NCBI RefSeq assembly: GCF_012034935.1
Contig: NZ_JAATEN010000020.1
Span: 1 to 64,000, forward strand
Length of the DNA: 64,000 bases
From: Streptomyces zingiberis
GTDB lineage: Bacteria > Actinomycetota > Actinomycetes > Streptomycetales > Streptomycetaceae
Reading direction: 5' to 3'
The notes beneath the pieces were generated by a model. That model searched no databases. It saw only the letters and a program-made list of their open reading frames with translations, and was not told where the DNA came from. This document shows positions 44,851 through 53,341 of the stretch, piece by piece. Both the position numbers and the translations under genes were made by a program. Position 1 is the first letter of the stretch, and every line of letters begins with the position of its first letter.

Positions 44851-47088
44851 CTATTCGGCGGACACCTGCGCGACATCGCGCGCCGCGTCGGGTCCTTGTT
44901 CGAGGAGAACGGCGAACCCGGCCTCGTCCAGCACGGGAACCTTGAGCTGGACGGCCTTGTCGTGCTTGGAGCCGGGGTTGTCGCCCACCACGACGAAGTC
45001 CGTCTTGCGGGAGACGGACCCGGTGACCTTGGCGCCTCTGCTCTGGAGCGCTTCTTTCGCGCCATCTCTGGTGTGCGAGGCCAGCGTTCCGGTCACCACG
45101 ACGGTGAGGCCCTCCAGGGGGCGGGGGCCCTCACCATGGCCGGATTCCTCCTCCAGCCGCACACCCGCGGCCCGCCACTTCTCGACGATCCCCCGGTGCC
45201 AGTCCTCCGCGAACCACTGCTTGACGGAGGCCGCGATGGTCGGCCCGACCCCCTCCACGGCCGCCAGCTCCTCCTCGTCCGCCGCCGCGATCCGGTCCAG
45301 CGAGCGGAATTCCCGCGCCAGCGCCTCCGCGGCGACGGGCCCCACATGACGGATCGACAGCCCCGTGATGATCCGGGCCAGCGGCCGGGTCTTCGCCGCG
45401 GCGATCTTCTCCAGCATGGCCAGGGTGTTCTTCCGCGGCTCGCCCTTCTGGTTGGCGAAGAGGGTCACCACCTTGGGCTCGCCCGTCTTCGCGTCCCGCT
45501 TGGGCAGCCCCGTGTCCGGGTCGAGGACATGGGAGGTGATGGGCAGCAGCCGCTCGACCGTGAGGTCGAAGAGATCCCCCTCGTCGCGCAGCGGCGGCTC
45601 GGCCGGCGCCAGCGGCTGGGTGAGGGCGGTGGCGACGACGTAGCCGAAGTGCTCGATGTCCAGCGCGCGGCGGCCCGCCAGGTAGAAGACCCGCTCCCGC
45701 AGCTGCGCCGGGCAGCCGCGGGCGTTGGGGCAGCGCAGGTCGATGTCACCTTCCTTCATGGGGCGCAGCGGGGTGTCGCAGTCGGGGCAGTGTCCGGGCA
45801 TGACGAACGCCCGCTCGCCGCCGTCCCGCAGGTCCGTCACCGGGCCGAGGATCTCCGGGATGACGTCCCCGGCCTTGCGCAGCACGACCGTGTCCCCGAT
45901 GAGCACGCCCTTGGCCTTGACGACGTCCTGGTTGTGCAGGGTGGCGAACTCGACCTCGGAGCCGGCCACGGTGACCGGCTCCACCACGGCGTAGGGGGTG
46001 ACCCGGCCGGTGCGGCCGACGCCCACCCGGATGTCCAGCAGCTTGGTGTTCACCTCCTCGGGCGCGTACTTCCAGGCGATGGCCCAGCGGGGCGCGCGCG
46101 AGGTGGAGCCCAGCCGGCCCTGGAGCGGCACCTCGTCGAGCTTGACGACGACGCCGTCGATCTCGTGCTCCACGGAGTGCCGGTGCTCGCCGTAGTAGGC
46201 GATGAACTCCCGCACCCCGGCGAGGTCCGGTACGACCCGGGCGTACGGGGTGGTGGGCAGGCCCCAGGCGCTGAGCTTGTCGTACGCCTCGGAGAGCCGG
46301 GTGGCGCGGAAACCCTCGGCGGCGCCGATGCCGTGCACCACGAGGTGGAGCGGGCGGCTCGCGGTGACCTTCGGGTCCTTCTGGCGGAGCGAGCCGGCGG
46401 CGGCGTTCCGCGGGTTGGCGAACGGCGGCTTGCCGGCCTCCACCAGACGGGCGTTGAGCTCCGTGAACCGTTCCATGGGGAAGAAGACCTCGCCGCGGAT
46501 CTCCAGCAGCTCGGGAAAGCCGCCGTCCTCGCCGCTCTCGCCGTCCCCGGCACCGTGGAGCCGCTCCGGGACGTCGGCGATGGTGCGGATGTTGGGCGTG
46601 ATGTCCTCACCGGTGCGGCCGTCGCCGCGGGTGGCGGCCCGGACCAGCCGGCCCCGCTCATAGGTGAGGTTCACCGCCAGGCCGTCGATCTTCAGCTCGC
46701 AGAGGAAGTGGTGCTCGATGCCGTCGAGCTCCCGGCCGATGCGCTCGCCCCAGGAGGACAGCTCCTCGTCGTCGAAGGCGTTGTCCAGGCTGAGCATCCG
46801 CTCCCGGTGGGCGACCTCGGTGAACTCGGTCTCGTAGGCCCCGGCGACCTTCTGCGTGGGCGAGTCCGGGGTGCGCAGCTCCGGATACTCCTCCTCCAGC
46901 TCCTCCAGGGAGCGCAGCAGCCGGTCGAACTCGGCGTCGCTGACGACCGGGGCGTCCTTCACGTAGTACCGGAAGCGGTGCTCCTCCACCTCTTCGGCGA
47001 GCTGCCGGTGGCGCTCCCGGGCCTCCGGGGGCGCCGCCGTTCCCGTCTCCGCGGCTGCCCGCTCGGTCCGCTGCTCTTCACCGGCCAC
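44851..47088 (-). CDS. ligA: NAD-dependent DNA ligase
   Basis: A 745-residue ligase for replication and repair. The Ia domain (RHRQLAEEVEEHRFRYYVKD) is followed by the adenylation site KIDG in LCELKIDGLAVNL, the OB fold, a four-cysteine zinc finger (CPDCDTPLRP and CPNARGCPAQL), helix-hairpin-helix repeats (GLSIRHVGPVAAEALA and VEGVGPTIAASVKQWF) and a C-terminal BRCT domain (LTVVVTGTLASHTRDGAKEA). The start is GTG at 47088 with GGAGG seven bases upstream. It is the housekeeping ligase; length and domains are normal. Confidence 0.97.
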   Translation of the reverse strand: MAGEEQRTERAAAETGTAAPPEARERHRQLAEEVEEHRFRYYVKDAPVVSDAEFDRLLRSLEELEEEYPELRTPDSPTQKVAGAYETEFTEVAHRERMLSLDNAFDDEELSSWGERIGRELDGIEHHFLCELKIDGLAVNLTYERGRLVRAATRGDGRTGEDITPNIRTIADVPERLHGAGDGESGEDGGFPELLEIRGEVFFPMERFTELNARLVEAGKPPFANPRNAAAGSLRQKDPKVTASRPLHLVVHGIGAAEGFRATRLSEAYDKLSAWGLPTTPYARVVPDLAGVREFIAYYGEHRHSVEHEIDGVVVKLDEVPLQGRLGSTSRAPRWAIAWKYAPEEVNTKLLDIRVGVGRTGRVTPYAVVEPVTVAGSEVEFATLHNQDVVKAKGVLIGDTVVLRKAGDVIPEILGPVTDLRDGGERAFVMPGHCPDCDTPLRPMKEGDIDLRCPNARGCPAQLRERVFYLAGRRALDIEHFGYVVATALTQPLAPAEPPLRDEGDLFDLTVERLLPITSHVLDPDTGLPKRDAKTGEPKVVTLFANQKGEPRKNTLAMLEKIAAAKTRPLARIITGLSIRHVGPVAAEALAREFRSLDRIAAADEEELAAVEGVGPTIAASVKQWFAEDWHRGIVEKWRAAGVRLEEESGHGEGPRPLEGLTVVVTGTLASHTRDGAKEALQSRGAKVTGSVSRKTDFVVVGDNPGSKHDKAVQLKVPVLDEAGFAVLLEQGPDAARDVAQVSAE

Positions 47089-47187
47089 CGTGTGTCCTCC
47101 CGTTCGACCGTCTCGGCCGTCCCCGGCCGTTCTCGACCCTGCCCGGCCGCCCCACGGCCGCCCCGCGACCCCCGCACCCGTCCGCGC

Positions 47188-47211
47188 GCCGGGCCACCGC
47201 GGTGGCCCGGC
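47188..47211 (-). terminator. Perfect 24-bp palindrome, probable terminator of the methionine synthase gene
   Basis: A self-complementary palindrome (47188-47199 with 47200-47211) lies 38 bases beyond the methionine synthase stop and about 100 bases upstream of ligA. As RNA it would form a ten-base-pair hairpin with a four-base loop. Confidence 0.7.
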
Positions 47212-47249
47212 CGGAGGGCGGCGCCCGGCCGTTCAGCCGCGCCGCTCCG

Positions 47250-48263
47250 TCACTCCGGGTGGTCCGCGAGGGACCGGGCCGCCCGCACGCAGTGCGCGAG
47301 GGCGGCCCGGGAGTAGGCCGGTGAGGCGCCCGCGAGACCGCAGGCCGGGGTGATCACCACGGACTCGGCGAGAGCCCCCGGCGCCAGCCCCAGCCTGCGC
47401 CAGAGCGTCCGTACCCCCATGACACTACGGCCTGGGTCCGACAACGGGCCGTCGGTGCCCGCCACGATCCCGGCGAACAGGGCCGTTCCGCCCTCCACCG
47501 CCTCCCCGACCGGTTCGTCGTCACGCTCGGTGAGCAGCGCGGCGTCGAAGGAGACCCCCGCCGCGCCCGCGCGGCGGAGCAGCCGGAACGGCACCTCCGG
47601 GGCGCAGCAGTGCACCACCCCCGGCGCGTCCCCGGCCGCCCCGAGCACCTCGCGCAGGGCGCCCTCGGCGACACCGCGGTCCACGGCCCGGTGGGTGCGG
47701 TAGCCGCTGGCGGAGGAGACCCGGCCGTGCAGCACCGCGGGGAGCGACGGCTCGTCCAGCTGGAGGACGAGCCGCGCGCCGGGCACCCGGCGCCGCACGT
47801 CCGCGAGGTGGCCGCGCAGCCCCTCGGCGAGCGAGGCGGCCAGGTCACGGCAGGCCCCGGCGTCGCTCAGCACCGCCTCCCCGCCCCGCAGCTCCAGCCC
47901 GGCGGCGAGCGTCCACGGGCCGACGGCCTGCACCTTCAGCGGGCCCTCGAACCCTTGCGTGAACTCCTCCAGCGCGTCGAGGTCCTCGCGCATCCAGGAG
48001 CGGGCGCGCCGGGTGTCCCGGCCGGGCCGGTCCGCGAGCCGCCAGCCACTGGGCTCGACGTGCGCGTACAGCTCGGCCAGCAGCCCGATGGTGCGGCCCA
48101 GCATGTCGGCGCCCGGCCCGCGGGCGGGCAGCTCGGGAAGGAAGGGGAACGACTCCAGCGAGCCGGTGACGGTCTTCGCCGCCTCCCGCGCGTCCTGCCC
48201 CGGCATCGACCCCACCCCGGTCGCGGCGGCCGGGCCCCAGATGAACCTGCTCTTCTCACTCAC
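47250..48263 (-). CDS. MetE-like cobalamin-independent methionine synthase (core type)
   Basis: A 337-residue protein like the catalytic C-terminal half of MetE. It begins FIWGPAAATGVGSMPGQDAR and has LKVQAVGPWTLAAGLEL and LVLQLDEPSLPAVLHG. The zinc ligands expected of the family are present: His and Cys in VVHCCAPEVPF and Cys in ITPACGLAGAS. Stand-alone core enzymes of this length are usual in actinobacteria and are annotated methionine synthase; the methyl donor is not established. The start is GTG at 48263, with no good ribosome binding site. It lies upstream of ligA on the same strand. Confidence 0.85.
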   Translation of the reverse strand: MSEKSRFIWGPAAATGVGSMPGQDAREAAKTVTGSLESFPFLPELPARGPGADMLGRTIGLLAELYAHVEPSGWRLADRPGRDTRRARSWMREDLDALEEFTQGFEGPLKVQAVGPWTLAAGLELRGGEAVLSDAGACRDLAASLAEGLRGHLADVRRRVPGARLVLQLDEPSLPAVLHGRVSSASGYRTHRAVDRGVAEGALREVLGAAGDAPGVVHCCAPEVPFRLLRRAGAAGVSFDAALLTERDDEPVGEAVEGGTALFAGIVAGTDGPLSDPGRSVMGVRTLWRRLGLAPGALAESVVITPACGLAGASPAYSRAALAHCVRAARSLADHPE

Positions 48264-48606
48264 CGGTGCAGCGTACGAGACGGCGCGCGAGGGGGCGGAC
48301 CGGGAGGTGGTGAGGGCCGGGCCCCGGGCGCCCGGCCACGGAGGCCACGCTCCCGGTGGAGCGGAGAGCGGTCTGCGCGGAGCCGGGATGGCGCGGTGGC
48401 CACCGCGGGACGGGGCCGGGACCCGGGCCGGAAGGACGGGCCGGTGCGACCTCCGCGTCCCGGGGCGGTGGCCGGGTGACGGCGCCCGCGAGCGGCGGTC
48501 CCGGGGCCCGCGAGCGAAGGCCGGGGCCCGGGACCGTGAACCCCGGGCTCAGGGACCCGGCCCAGGGGCCCCCGGGCTCAGGGACCCGGCCCAGGGGCCC
48601 CCGGGC
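48264..48606. other. Intergenic DNA with a 29-bp tandem repeat
   Basis: This lies between the methionine synthase start and the SDR stop, both on the minus strand. No gene is supported. The right end is the repeat at 48543-48613. Confidence 0.5.
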
Positions 48607-48620
48607 TCAGGGACCCGGCC
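48543..48620. repeat. 29-bp tandem repeat spanning the SDR stop codon
   Basis: Two exact 29-base copies (48543-48571 and 48572-48600) and a partial third (48601-48620) beginning CCGGGCTCAGGGACCCGG. The third contains the SDR stop codon (48607-48609) and last codons. The gene end therefore seems to have been duplicated outward. Confidence 0.9.
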
Positions 48621-49296
48621 GCACCGACAGGTCGGTGACCTCCGCGTCCCCGGGCAGGTCGAGCGCCGTGAGCACCGTCGTGGCCACCGACTCGGGGCGG
48701 ATCCACCGGCCCTCCTCGTACTCCTTGCCCTCCTGGCGGTGCACCTTCTCCTGCATGGGCGTGGCGGTGCGACCCGGGTGGACCGAGGTGACCCGCACCC
48801 CGTGCGCGGCCTCCTCCGCGCGGAGCGCGTCGGCCAGCGCCTTCAGCCCGTGCTTGCTCGCCGCGTACGCCGCCCAGTTCGGATTGGCGCGCAGCCCCGA
48901 GCCGGAGTTGACGAAGACGACGTGCCCGCGGGACGCGCGGAGCTGCGGCAGGAGCAGCCGGGTGACCTCGGCCGGCGCGACGAGGTTCGCGGCGAGCTGC
49001 CGGTTCCACATCTGCGGGGTCAGCTCCCCCACGGTGCCGAGGTCGACCACGCCCGCGGAGTGGATCAGCCCGTCGAGCCGCCCGGGCAGCTCCTGGTGGC
49101 TGAACGCCCAGGACAGCTTCTCGGAAGCGGCGAGGTCCCCGACGACCGTCCGCGCTCCGGGGAACTCCCGCTCCAGCTCCCGGGCGCGCCCGGCGTCGCG
49201 GGCCAGCAGCCACAGCTCGTCGCCCCGCTCGTCCAGCCGGCGCGCCACGGCCGCGCCGATGCCCGACCCGGCCCCGGTGATCAGAAGTGCGCTCAT
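48607..49296 (-). CDS. Short-chain dehydrogenase/reductase
   Basis: A 229-residue classical SDR. The cofactor motif is LLITGAGSGIGAAVARRL. The usual NNAG reads HSAG (GLIHSAGVVDLG). The catalytic Ser and YxxxK are in VNSGSGL and AAYAASKHGLKALADALR, followed by VTSVHPGRTATPMQ. The ATG at 49296 (MSALLITGAG) is favoured, with GGAAGCAGGT upstream; a further 22 residues upstream are not SDR-like. Substrate unknown. It lies 251 bases from the tetR stop. Confidence 0.92.
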   Translation of the reverse strand: MSALLITGAGSGIGAAVARRLDERGDELWLLARDAGRARELEREFPGARTVVGDLAASEKLSWAFSHQELPGRLDGLIHSAGVVDLGTVGELTPQMWNRQLAANLVAPAEVTRLLLPQLRASRGHVVFVNSGSGLRANPNWAAYAASKHGLKALADALRAEEAAHGVRVTSVHPGRTATPMQEKVHRQEGKEYEEGRWIRPESVATTVLTALDLPGDAEVTDLSVRPGP

Positions 49297-49547
49297 ACCT
49301 GCTTCCCTGTCGATGGAGTGGTTGCAAGGGATTGAACCGCCCTCGGCCGAGGGCACGTCCATCCGACCAGAGGCCGACCACCCGCCGAGGGACCGGGCGC
49401 TCCGCCGGTGTGGTCATGATCCTCGAACACGGGCACCACCCCGGATGCCGTGGACCGTTTCCGGCAGTCACGTCGAACGTCGCGGCCACCTCCGGGGCAT
49501 CGGCGGAGCCGGCCGATCCCGGCGGGCAGACGTCAGGCCACGTCGCG

Positions 49548-50156
49548 TCAGTCGAGGGCCCGGCCGCGGCCGGTCCGCAGGATCTCGTCGGAGAGCCCGG
49601 GTTCGACGTGGCGTACGGCCCGGGCGAGCATCAGCGCGCCGACCATTTCGCTGAGCAGGCGGATCGCCCTGCTCCGGGCCTCATCCGGGTCGAGTGCGTC
49701 ACCCTTCTCCTCGGCTTCGCGCAGGAACTCGGCGGCGAAGCCGCGGAGATACCCCTCGACCCCTTCGGCGTACGCGCTCTGCACGGCCACGCTGTGCCGC
49801 CCGGCGTCGGTGACCAGGGAGGCGGAGGGGCAGCCGCCGTCCGGGGCGTCGCGGTGCGCCGTGGAGAGGTACCCGTCCAGGACCCGCTTCAGCGGAGCGC
49901 CGCCCTGACCGGAACCGTCCTCGACCGTCCGCGCCAGGCTTCCGAGCGAGGCGGCGAAGGAGGCTCCGTACACCTCCACGACCAGGTCGTTCTTGGAGGC
50001 GAAGTGGTTGTAGAAGCCGCCGTGGGTGAGTCCGGCTTCCTTCATCAGCTCGGCGATGCCGACCGCGTCGATCCCCTGCGAGCGGAACATGCGGCCCGCC
50101 GCTTCGAGGATGTTCCGCCGATTGCGGGCCTTGTCCTCCTGGGTGATGCGCGGCAT
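49548..50156 (-). CDS. TetR-family transcriptional repressor
   Basis: A 202-residue TetR regulator. The N-terminal helix-turn-helix is RRNILEAAGRMFRSQGIDAV, then GIAELMKEAGLTHGGFYNHF (residues about 12-55), typical of the subgroup with a C-terminal LmrA/YxaF-like domain, here with GGCPSASLVTDAG. AGAGGA precedes the ATG. It faces the reductase gene across a region holding two palindromes, its likely operators. Ligand unknown. Confidence 0.93.
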   Translation of the reverse strand: MPRITQEDKARNRRNILEAAGRMFRSQGIDAVGIAELMKEAGLTHGGFYNHFASKNDLVVEVYGASFAASLGSLARTVEDGSGQGGAPLKRVLDGYLSTAHRDAPDGGCPSASLVTDAGRHSVAVQSAYAEGVEGYLRGFAAEFLREAEEKGDALDPDEARSRAIRLLSEMVGALMLARAVRHVEPGLSDEILRTGRGRALD

Positions 50157-50194
50157 CGCCGTCCTCTCGCGTCGCTCTCGGCTTGACCTTTTCG

Positions 50195-50238
50195 ATGATG
50201 ACTCTCATCATAGCGGGCATTCCAATGATGCCCATCAT
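50195..50238. promoter_or_regulatory. Two palindromic operators in the tetR divergent region
   Basis: ATGATGA-CTC-TCATCAT (50195-50211, perfect seven-base arms) and ATGATG-CC-CATCAT (50225-50238, perfect six-base arms) share the ATGATG half-site. A plus-strand TTGACC (50184-50189) lies 16-17 bases ahead of CATCATA, so the first palindrome covers a likely -10. They are strong candidates for autoregulation by the adjacent TetR. Confidence 0.75.
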
Positions 50239-50243
50239 CAATA

Positions 50244-50492
50244 AGCGGCCCGCACCACCAGGCCGGCCGCCAGGTGCTGTTCCTCGCGGGTGACGAGGGC
50301 GACGCCAAGGCGACGGTCAAAGACCTCACCGCCGCCTTCGGCTTCGCCCCCGTCAGCCTCGGCTCCCTGCGCGAGGGCGGACGCCTCATGCAGTTCGGCG
50401 GCCCGCCTCCGCCCTCCAACAGGACTGCGCCTCGCCCCTCCCTCGCCCGCCTCCCCATCCCCCCCCCCTCGGCACAAGGAAGTCGCCCATGA
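50244..50492 (+). pseudogene. Remnant of a dinucleotide-binding (F420/NADP reductase-like) gene
   Basis: The frame reads QAGRQVLFLAGDEGDAKATV, then DLTAAFGFAPVSLGSLREGG and RLMQFGGP, which matches the C-terminal end of NADP/F420-dependent dinucleotide-binding oxidoreductases. The N-terminal Rossmann part is absent: the homology begins right after the tetR operators, and past GGP the frame runs into Pro/Ser-rich sequence ending at a stop that overlaps the next start. No ribosome binding site precedes the GTG at 50274. I read it as a leftover of a gene once controlled by the TetR, deleted at its 5' end, with the reductase gene now next in line. Confidence 0.7.
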
Positions 50493-51574
50493 CCACCCAG
50501 CCCCTGCTGCACCCCGTCCGCCTCGGCGCGCTGGAGCTCCCCAACAGCGTCGTCATGGCCCCCATGACCCGCGCCCGCGCTCACAACGCCGAGCTGGCCC
50601 CGACCGGCCTGCACGCGACCTACTACGCACAGCGCGCCGGCGCCGGACTGATCGTCACCGAGGGAACCTGGGTCAGCCCCGACGCGATCGGCTTCATCGA
50701 CGTCCCCGGCATCTACACCGACGCACAGACCGCCGGCTGGGCGAAGGTCACCGAGGCCGTCCACGAGGCGGGCGGACGGATCGTCTCCCAGCTCGGCCAT
50801 GTCGGGGCGGCCTCCCACCCCGACCACCTCGGCGGCCGCCTGCCCGCGGGCCCCTCGGCCGTCAACCCCGGCGAGAAGTCCTTCACCCCCTCCGGCCCGA
50901 AGGACACCCTCACCCCGCGCGCGTACACCGCCGCTGAGATCGCCGGCACGATCGGCGACTACCGTCACGCGGCCGAGAACGCCCGCCGCGCCGGTTTCGA
51001 CGGGGTGGAAATCCATGCCCAGGGTCAGCACTTGATCCCGCAGTTCCTCAACCCCCGTCTCAACCGGCGCACCGACGCCTACGGAGGCAGCGGCGAGAAG
51101 CGGGCCCGCTTCCTCCTCGACATCCTCGACGCCGTCGGTGACGTGTGGGGCAGCGACCGCGTCGGCGTGAAGATGTCCCCCTGCTGGACCAGCGGAACCG
51201 CGTTCACCGCCGACGAGGAGACACTCGCCGGCTACGACCAGCTGCTCAAGAAGCTCAACGACAGCGACCTGGCCTATCTGCACCTCCTGGGCACCCCCGG
51301 CACCATCGAGGAGCGCATCGCCCTCTTCTCCCGCTACCGCGCCCACCACCAGGGCAACATCGTCGCCAACCTCGGCTTCACCCAGGCCCTCGGCAACGAG
51401 ATCCTCGACCACCGCATCGTCGACGCGGTCTCCTTCGGCGCCCCCTTCATCGCCAACCCCGACCTGGTCGAGCGCTTCGCGCAGGGACACCCGCTCGTCG
51501 ACGGCGACCGGGACACCTACTACGCCGGTCACGCCGAGGGCTACACCGACTACCCCGCCTTCACCGCCGGCTGA
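50489..51574 (+). CDS. Old-yellow-enzyme family alkene reductase, variant active site
   Basis: A 361-residue FMN-dependent ene-reductase of the OYE/NemA family. FMN and barrel motifs: NSVVMAPMTRARA, IVTEGTWVSPDAIG, SQLGHVGAASHP, NPRLNRRTDAYGGS and VKMSPCWTSG. In the active-site motif normally written EIHxANGYLxxQF this protein reads EIHAQGQHLIPQF: the first substrate-binding His is kept, but the next residue (usually Asn or His) is Gly and the usual proton-donating Tyr is His. The fold is otherwise intact, so altered chemistry or donor residue is possible. AAGGAAG precedes the ATG. It is probably regulated by the divergent TetR. Confidence 0.9.
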   Translation: MTTQPLLHPVRLGALELPNSVVMAPMTRARAHNAELAPTGLHATYYAQRAGAGLIVTEGTWVSPDAIGFIDVPGIYTDAQTAGWAKVTEAVHEAGGRIVSQLGHVGAASHPDHLGGRLPAGPSAVNPGEKSFTPSGPKDTLTPRAYTAAEIAGTIGDYRHAAENARRAGFDGVEIHAQGQHLIPQFLNPRLNRRTDAYGGSGEKRARFLLDILDAVGDVWGSDRVGVKMSPCWTSGTAFTADEETLAGYDQLLKKLNDSDLAYLHLLGTPGTIEERIALFSRYRAHHQGNIVANLGFTQALGNEILDHRIVDAVSFGAPFIANPDLVERFAQGHPLVDGDRDTYYAGHAEGYTDYPAFTAG

Positions 51575-51639
51575 GCGAGGAACGAGCGACGGGCCCACAG
51601 CATGCCGGACGCGTGCAGGGCCCTCGTACGTCCCGGAGC

Positions 51640-51683
51640 TCCGGCCCCTCGCCGCGTGCGGAGATCCGCGGCGAGGGGCCGGA
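51640..51683 (+). terminator. Terminator after the OYE gene
   Basis: A perfect 17-base-pair stem (51640-51656 with 51667-51683) with a ten-base loop lies 65 bases after the stop. Confidence 0.8.
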
Positions 51684-51892
51684 CGAGCGGCGACCGGCCG
51701 CCGGGACCTGAGCGGCCGGGCCACCCGCACCGGCCCCCGGGTGGCGGCCCGGCCCGCGGGTTGGTCGCCCGGCCCGCGGGGAAGAGGCCGCCCGGCCTGC
51801 GGGGAAGAAGGGACGCGGCCGGCTTGCTGTCCATGGAGGAGAAGCGGGCGACGGCCCCCGGCGGCACCTGCCTCCGGGCCCCGCCCCAAAGC

Positions 51893-51937
51893 CGCAGCTC
51901 CCGCAGGCCCCGCAATTCCCACAGTTCCCGCAGTTCC
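51893..51937 (+). repeat. Five degenerate 9-bp repeats in the DUF427 leader
   Basis: CGCAGCTCC, CGCAGGCCC, CGCAATTCC, CACAGTTCC and CGCAGTTCC lie end to end, 18 bases before the start codon. Confidence 0.75.
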
Positions 51938-51955
51938 GACACGCAGGAGTCCCCC

Positions 51956-52285
51956 ATGACCGCAGGACACCGCATCACCGTCGAACAGGGCACGGCGCAC
52001 GTACGCGTCACACACGCCGGAGAGGTGCTCGCCGAGAGCCGCCACCCGCTGATCCTGCGCGAGACGGGCTGCCCGCCCCGCTACTACCTCCCGCCGGAGG
52101 ACGTCCGCACCGACCTCCTCACGCCGTCCGCGACCACCACCCACTGCCCCTTCAAGGGCGACGCCGCGTACTGGTCCCGCCCGGACGCTCCCGACCTGGT
52201 GTGGGCCTACCCCACCCCGAAGCCCGACGTGGCCGAGATCAAGGACCACTTCTGCTTCTACGAGACGGAGGTCGTCCCCGGCTGA
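51956..52285 (+). CDS. DUF427 domain protein
   Basis: A 109-residue protein of the DUF427 family: HRITVEQGTAHVRVTHAGEV, then PPRYYLPPEDVRTDLL, TTTHCPFKGDAAYWS and IKDHFCFYETEV. It is a small beta-rich domain of unknown function that is widespread in actinobacteria and proteobacteria. AGGAG lies five bases before the ATG. Length is normal. Its neighbours do not define a role. Confidence 0.93.
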   Translation: MTAGHRITVEQGTAHVRVTHAGEVLAESRHPLILRETGCPPRYYLPPEDVRTDLLTPSATTTHCPFKGDAAYWSRPDAPDLVWAYPTPKPDVAEIKDHFCFYETEVVPG

Positions 52286-52510
52286 GGTTCCGCCCGTCAC
52301 CCACGTGCGCGGAGCGGGCCGTTCGCCTGGGACGATTTCCTCCAGTCGTGCGCTGAACCGCTCATACCGGCACGGCCGGAGGTGATCCGGGCCCGGATGT
52401 GCAGCCGGAGCCGACTGGTCAGGTACGAGGTGCGGGCGCGCGGGGGCGGGAGAACCCCGGCAGCCTGGTCCGGACGGGGCGCCGGACGGAAACTGTCCGT
52501 TCGCGGCTCC

Positions 52511-53341
52511 CTACCGGCCGCCGTCCTCCTCCGTTCCGAGGCCGAGGCCGACGAGGAGCCGCCAGACGTCGGTGGACGGATCGCGCTTGAGCGGGTCGCA
52601 TCCGGGGGCGTGCCCGGTGCGCGCCGTCCACTCGGCGTACTTCTCCGTGCCGTCGGCCGGGAGCGGCGCGATCTTCTCGATACGGTCCGCGGAGCAGCGG
52701 CCGCTGGGGCATGCCTTCACGAGTTTCCTGGCGTTCCGGACCGCGGCGGCCTCGCGGCCGAGGAGAGCCTTCCCCCGCTCGTCGTTGAGGCCCTTGCCCC
52801 GGTCGCCGGACGCCTTGTCGTAGTCCTTGAAGCCCTTGGCGTCCTTGTGCCGGCGCAGCCTGTCCTTCACCTTCTCGTCGTGGCCGTGCTCCTGGCCGGT
52901 CCAGTGCTGGAAGTGGAGCAGCAGCCACAGCTCGAACGAGGGATGCGACAGCGCCGCCTGGACACCTTCGTCCGCGGCCAGGCGCATGGCGTCGGGAATC
53001 TTCCGGTCGCGGTTGTCGTCGGCGTCGCGGTCGAAAAGCGCCCACTTCTCATCCCCCGGACCGGCCTCCATGAGCACCTGCTCGACGGTTTCCACGGGGT
53101 CCAGGCCATTGGTGTGCCCGGGGTAGCAGTACTTCAGCCAGAAGTTCTTGTCCCGGCCGTAGGTCTTGTTCAGCAGGCTGACGTAGTCCGGCTCGGTCTT
53201 GGAGCCTTCGCAGGCCACGTAGACCACGCGGTTCGACCTGTCACCGTACGAGGCGGGCGCACGGCGCAGCCTGTCGGGTACCCCGCCGCGATCCCGGCGG
53301 CGTCCGCCGCGCCTGTCCTGTGCCTTGTCCCCCTTGCTCAC
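52511..53341 (-). CDS. RloB-family protein (AbiLii-like)
   Basis: A 276-residue protein. After a basic N-terminus it shows the RloB pattern: VYVACEGSKTEPDYVSLLNK (Glu of a Toprim-like site), WALFDRDADDN (D-x-D) and PSFELWLLLHFQHWTGQE. These acidic positions resemble a Toprim-type nuclease centre. Its GTG overlaps the stop of the AAA gene by four bases (GTGA), so the pair is co-translated. RloB was first seen inside type I restriction loci, and the lactococcal AbiL system pairs an AAA ATPase with such a protein, so a role in phage defence is likely but untested. Confidence 0.85.
   Translation of the reverse strand: MSKGDKAQDRRGGRRRDRGGVPDRLRRAPASYGDRSNRVVYVACEGSKTEPDYVSLLNKTYGRDKNFWLKYCYPGHTNGLDPVETVEQVLMEAGPGDEKWALFDRDADDNRDRKIPDAMRLAADEGVQAALSHPSFELWLLLHFQHWTGQEHGHDEKVKDRLRRHKDAKGFKDYDKASGDRGKGLNDERGKALLGREAAAVRNARKLVKACPSGRCSADRIEKIAPLPADGTEKYAEWTARTGHAPGCDPLKRDPSTDVWRLLVGLGLGTEEDGGR

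Larger units (their letters stand above)
51575..51955 (+). other. Intergenic DNA between the OYE and DUF427 genes
   Basis: This holds the OYE terminator (51640-51683), a loosely repetitive GGCCCGCGGG stretch (51745-51810) and five degenerate 9-bp repeats just ahead of the DUF427 ribosome binding site (51893-51937). No gene is supported. Confidence 0.5.

Noticed and set aside
50045..52300. Minus-strand open frame of 751 codons opposite the OYE and DUF427 genes
   Set aside because: Val/Gly/Asp-rich shadow crossing a terminator and two real genes; no recognisable motif.
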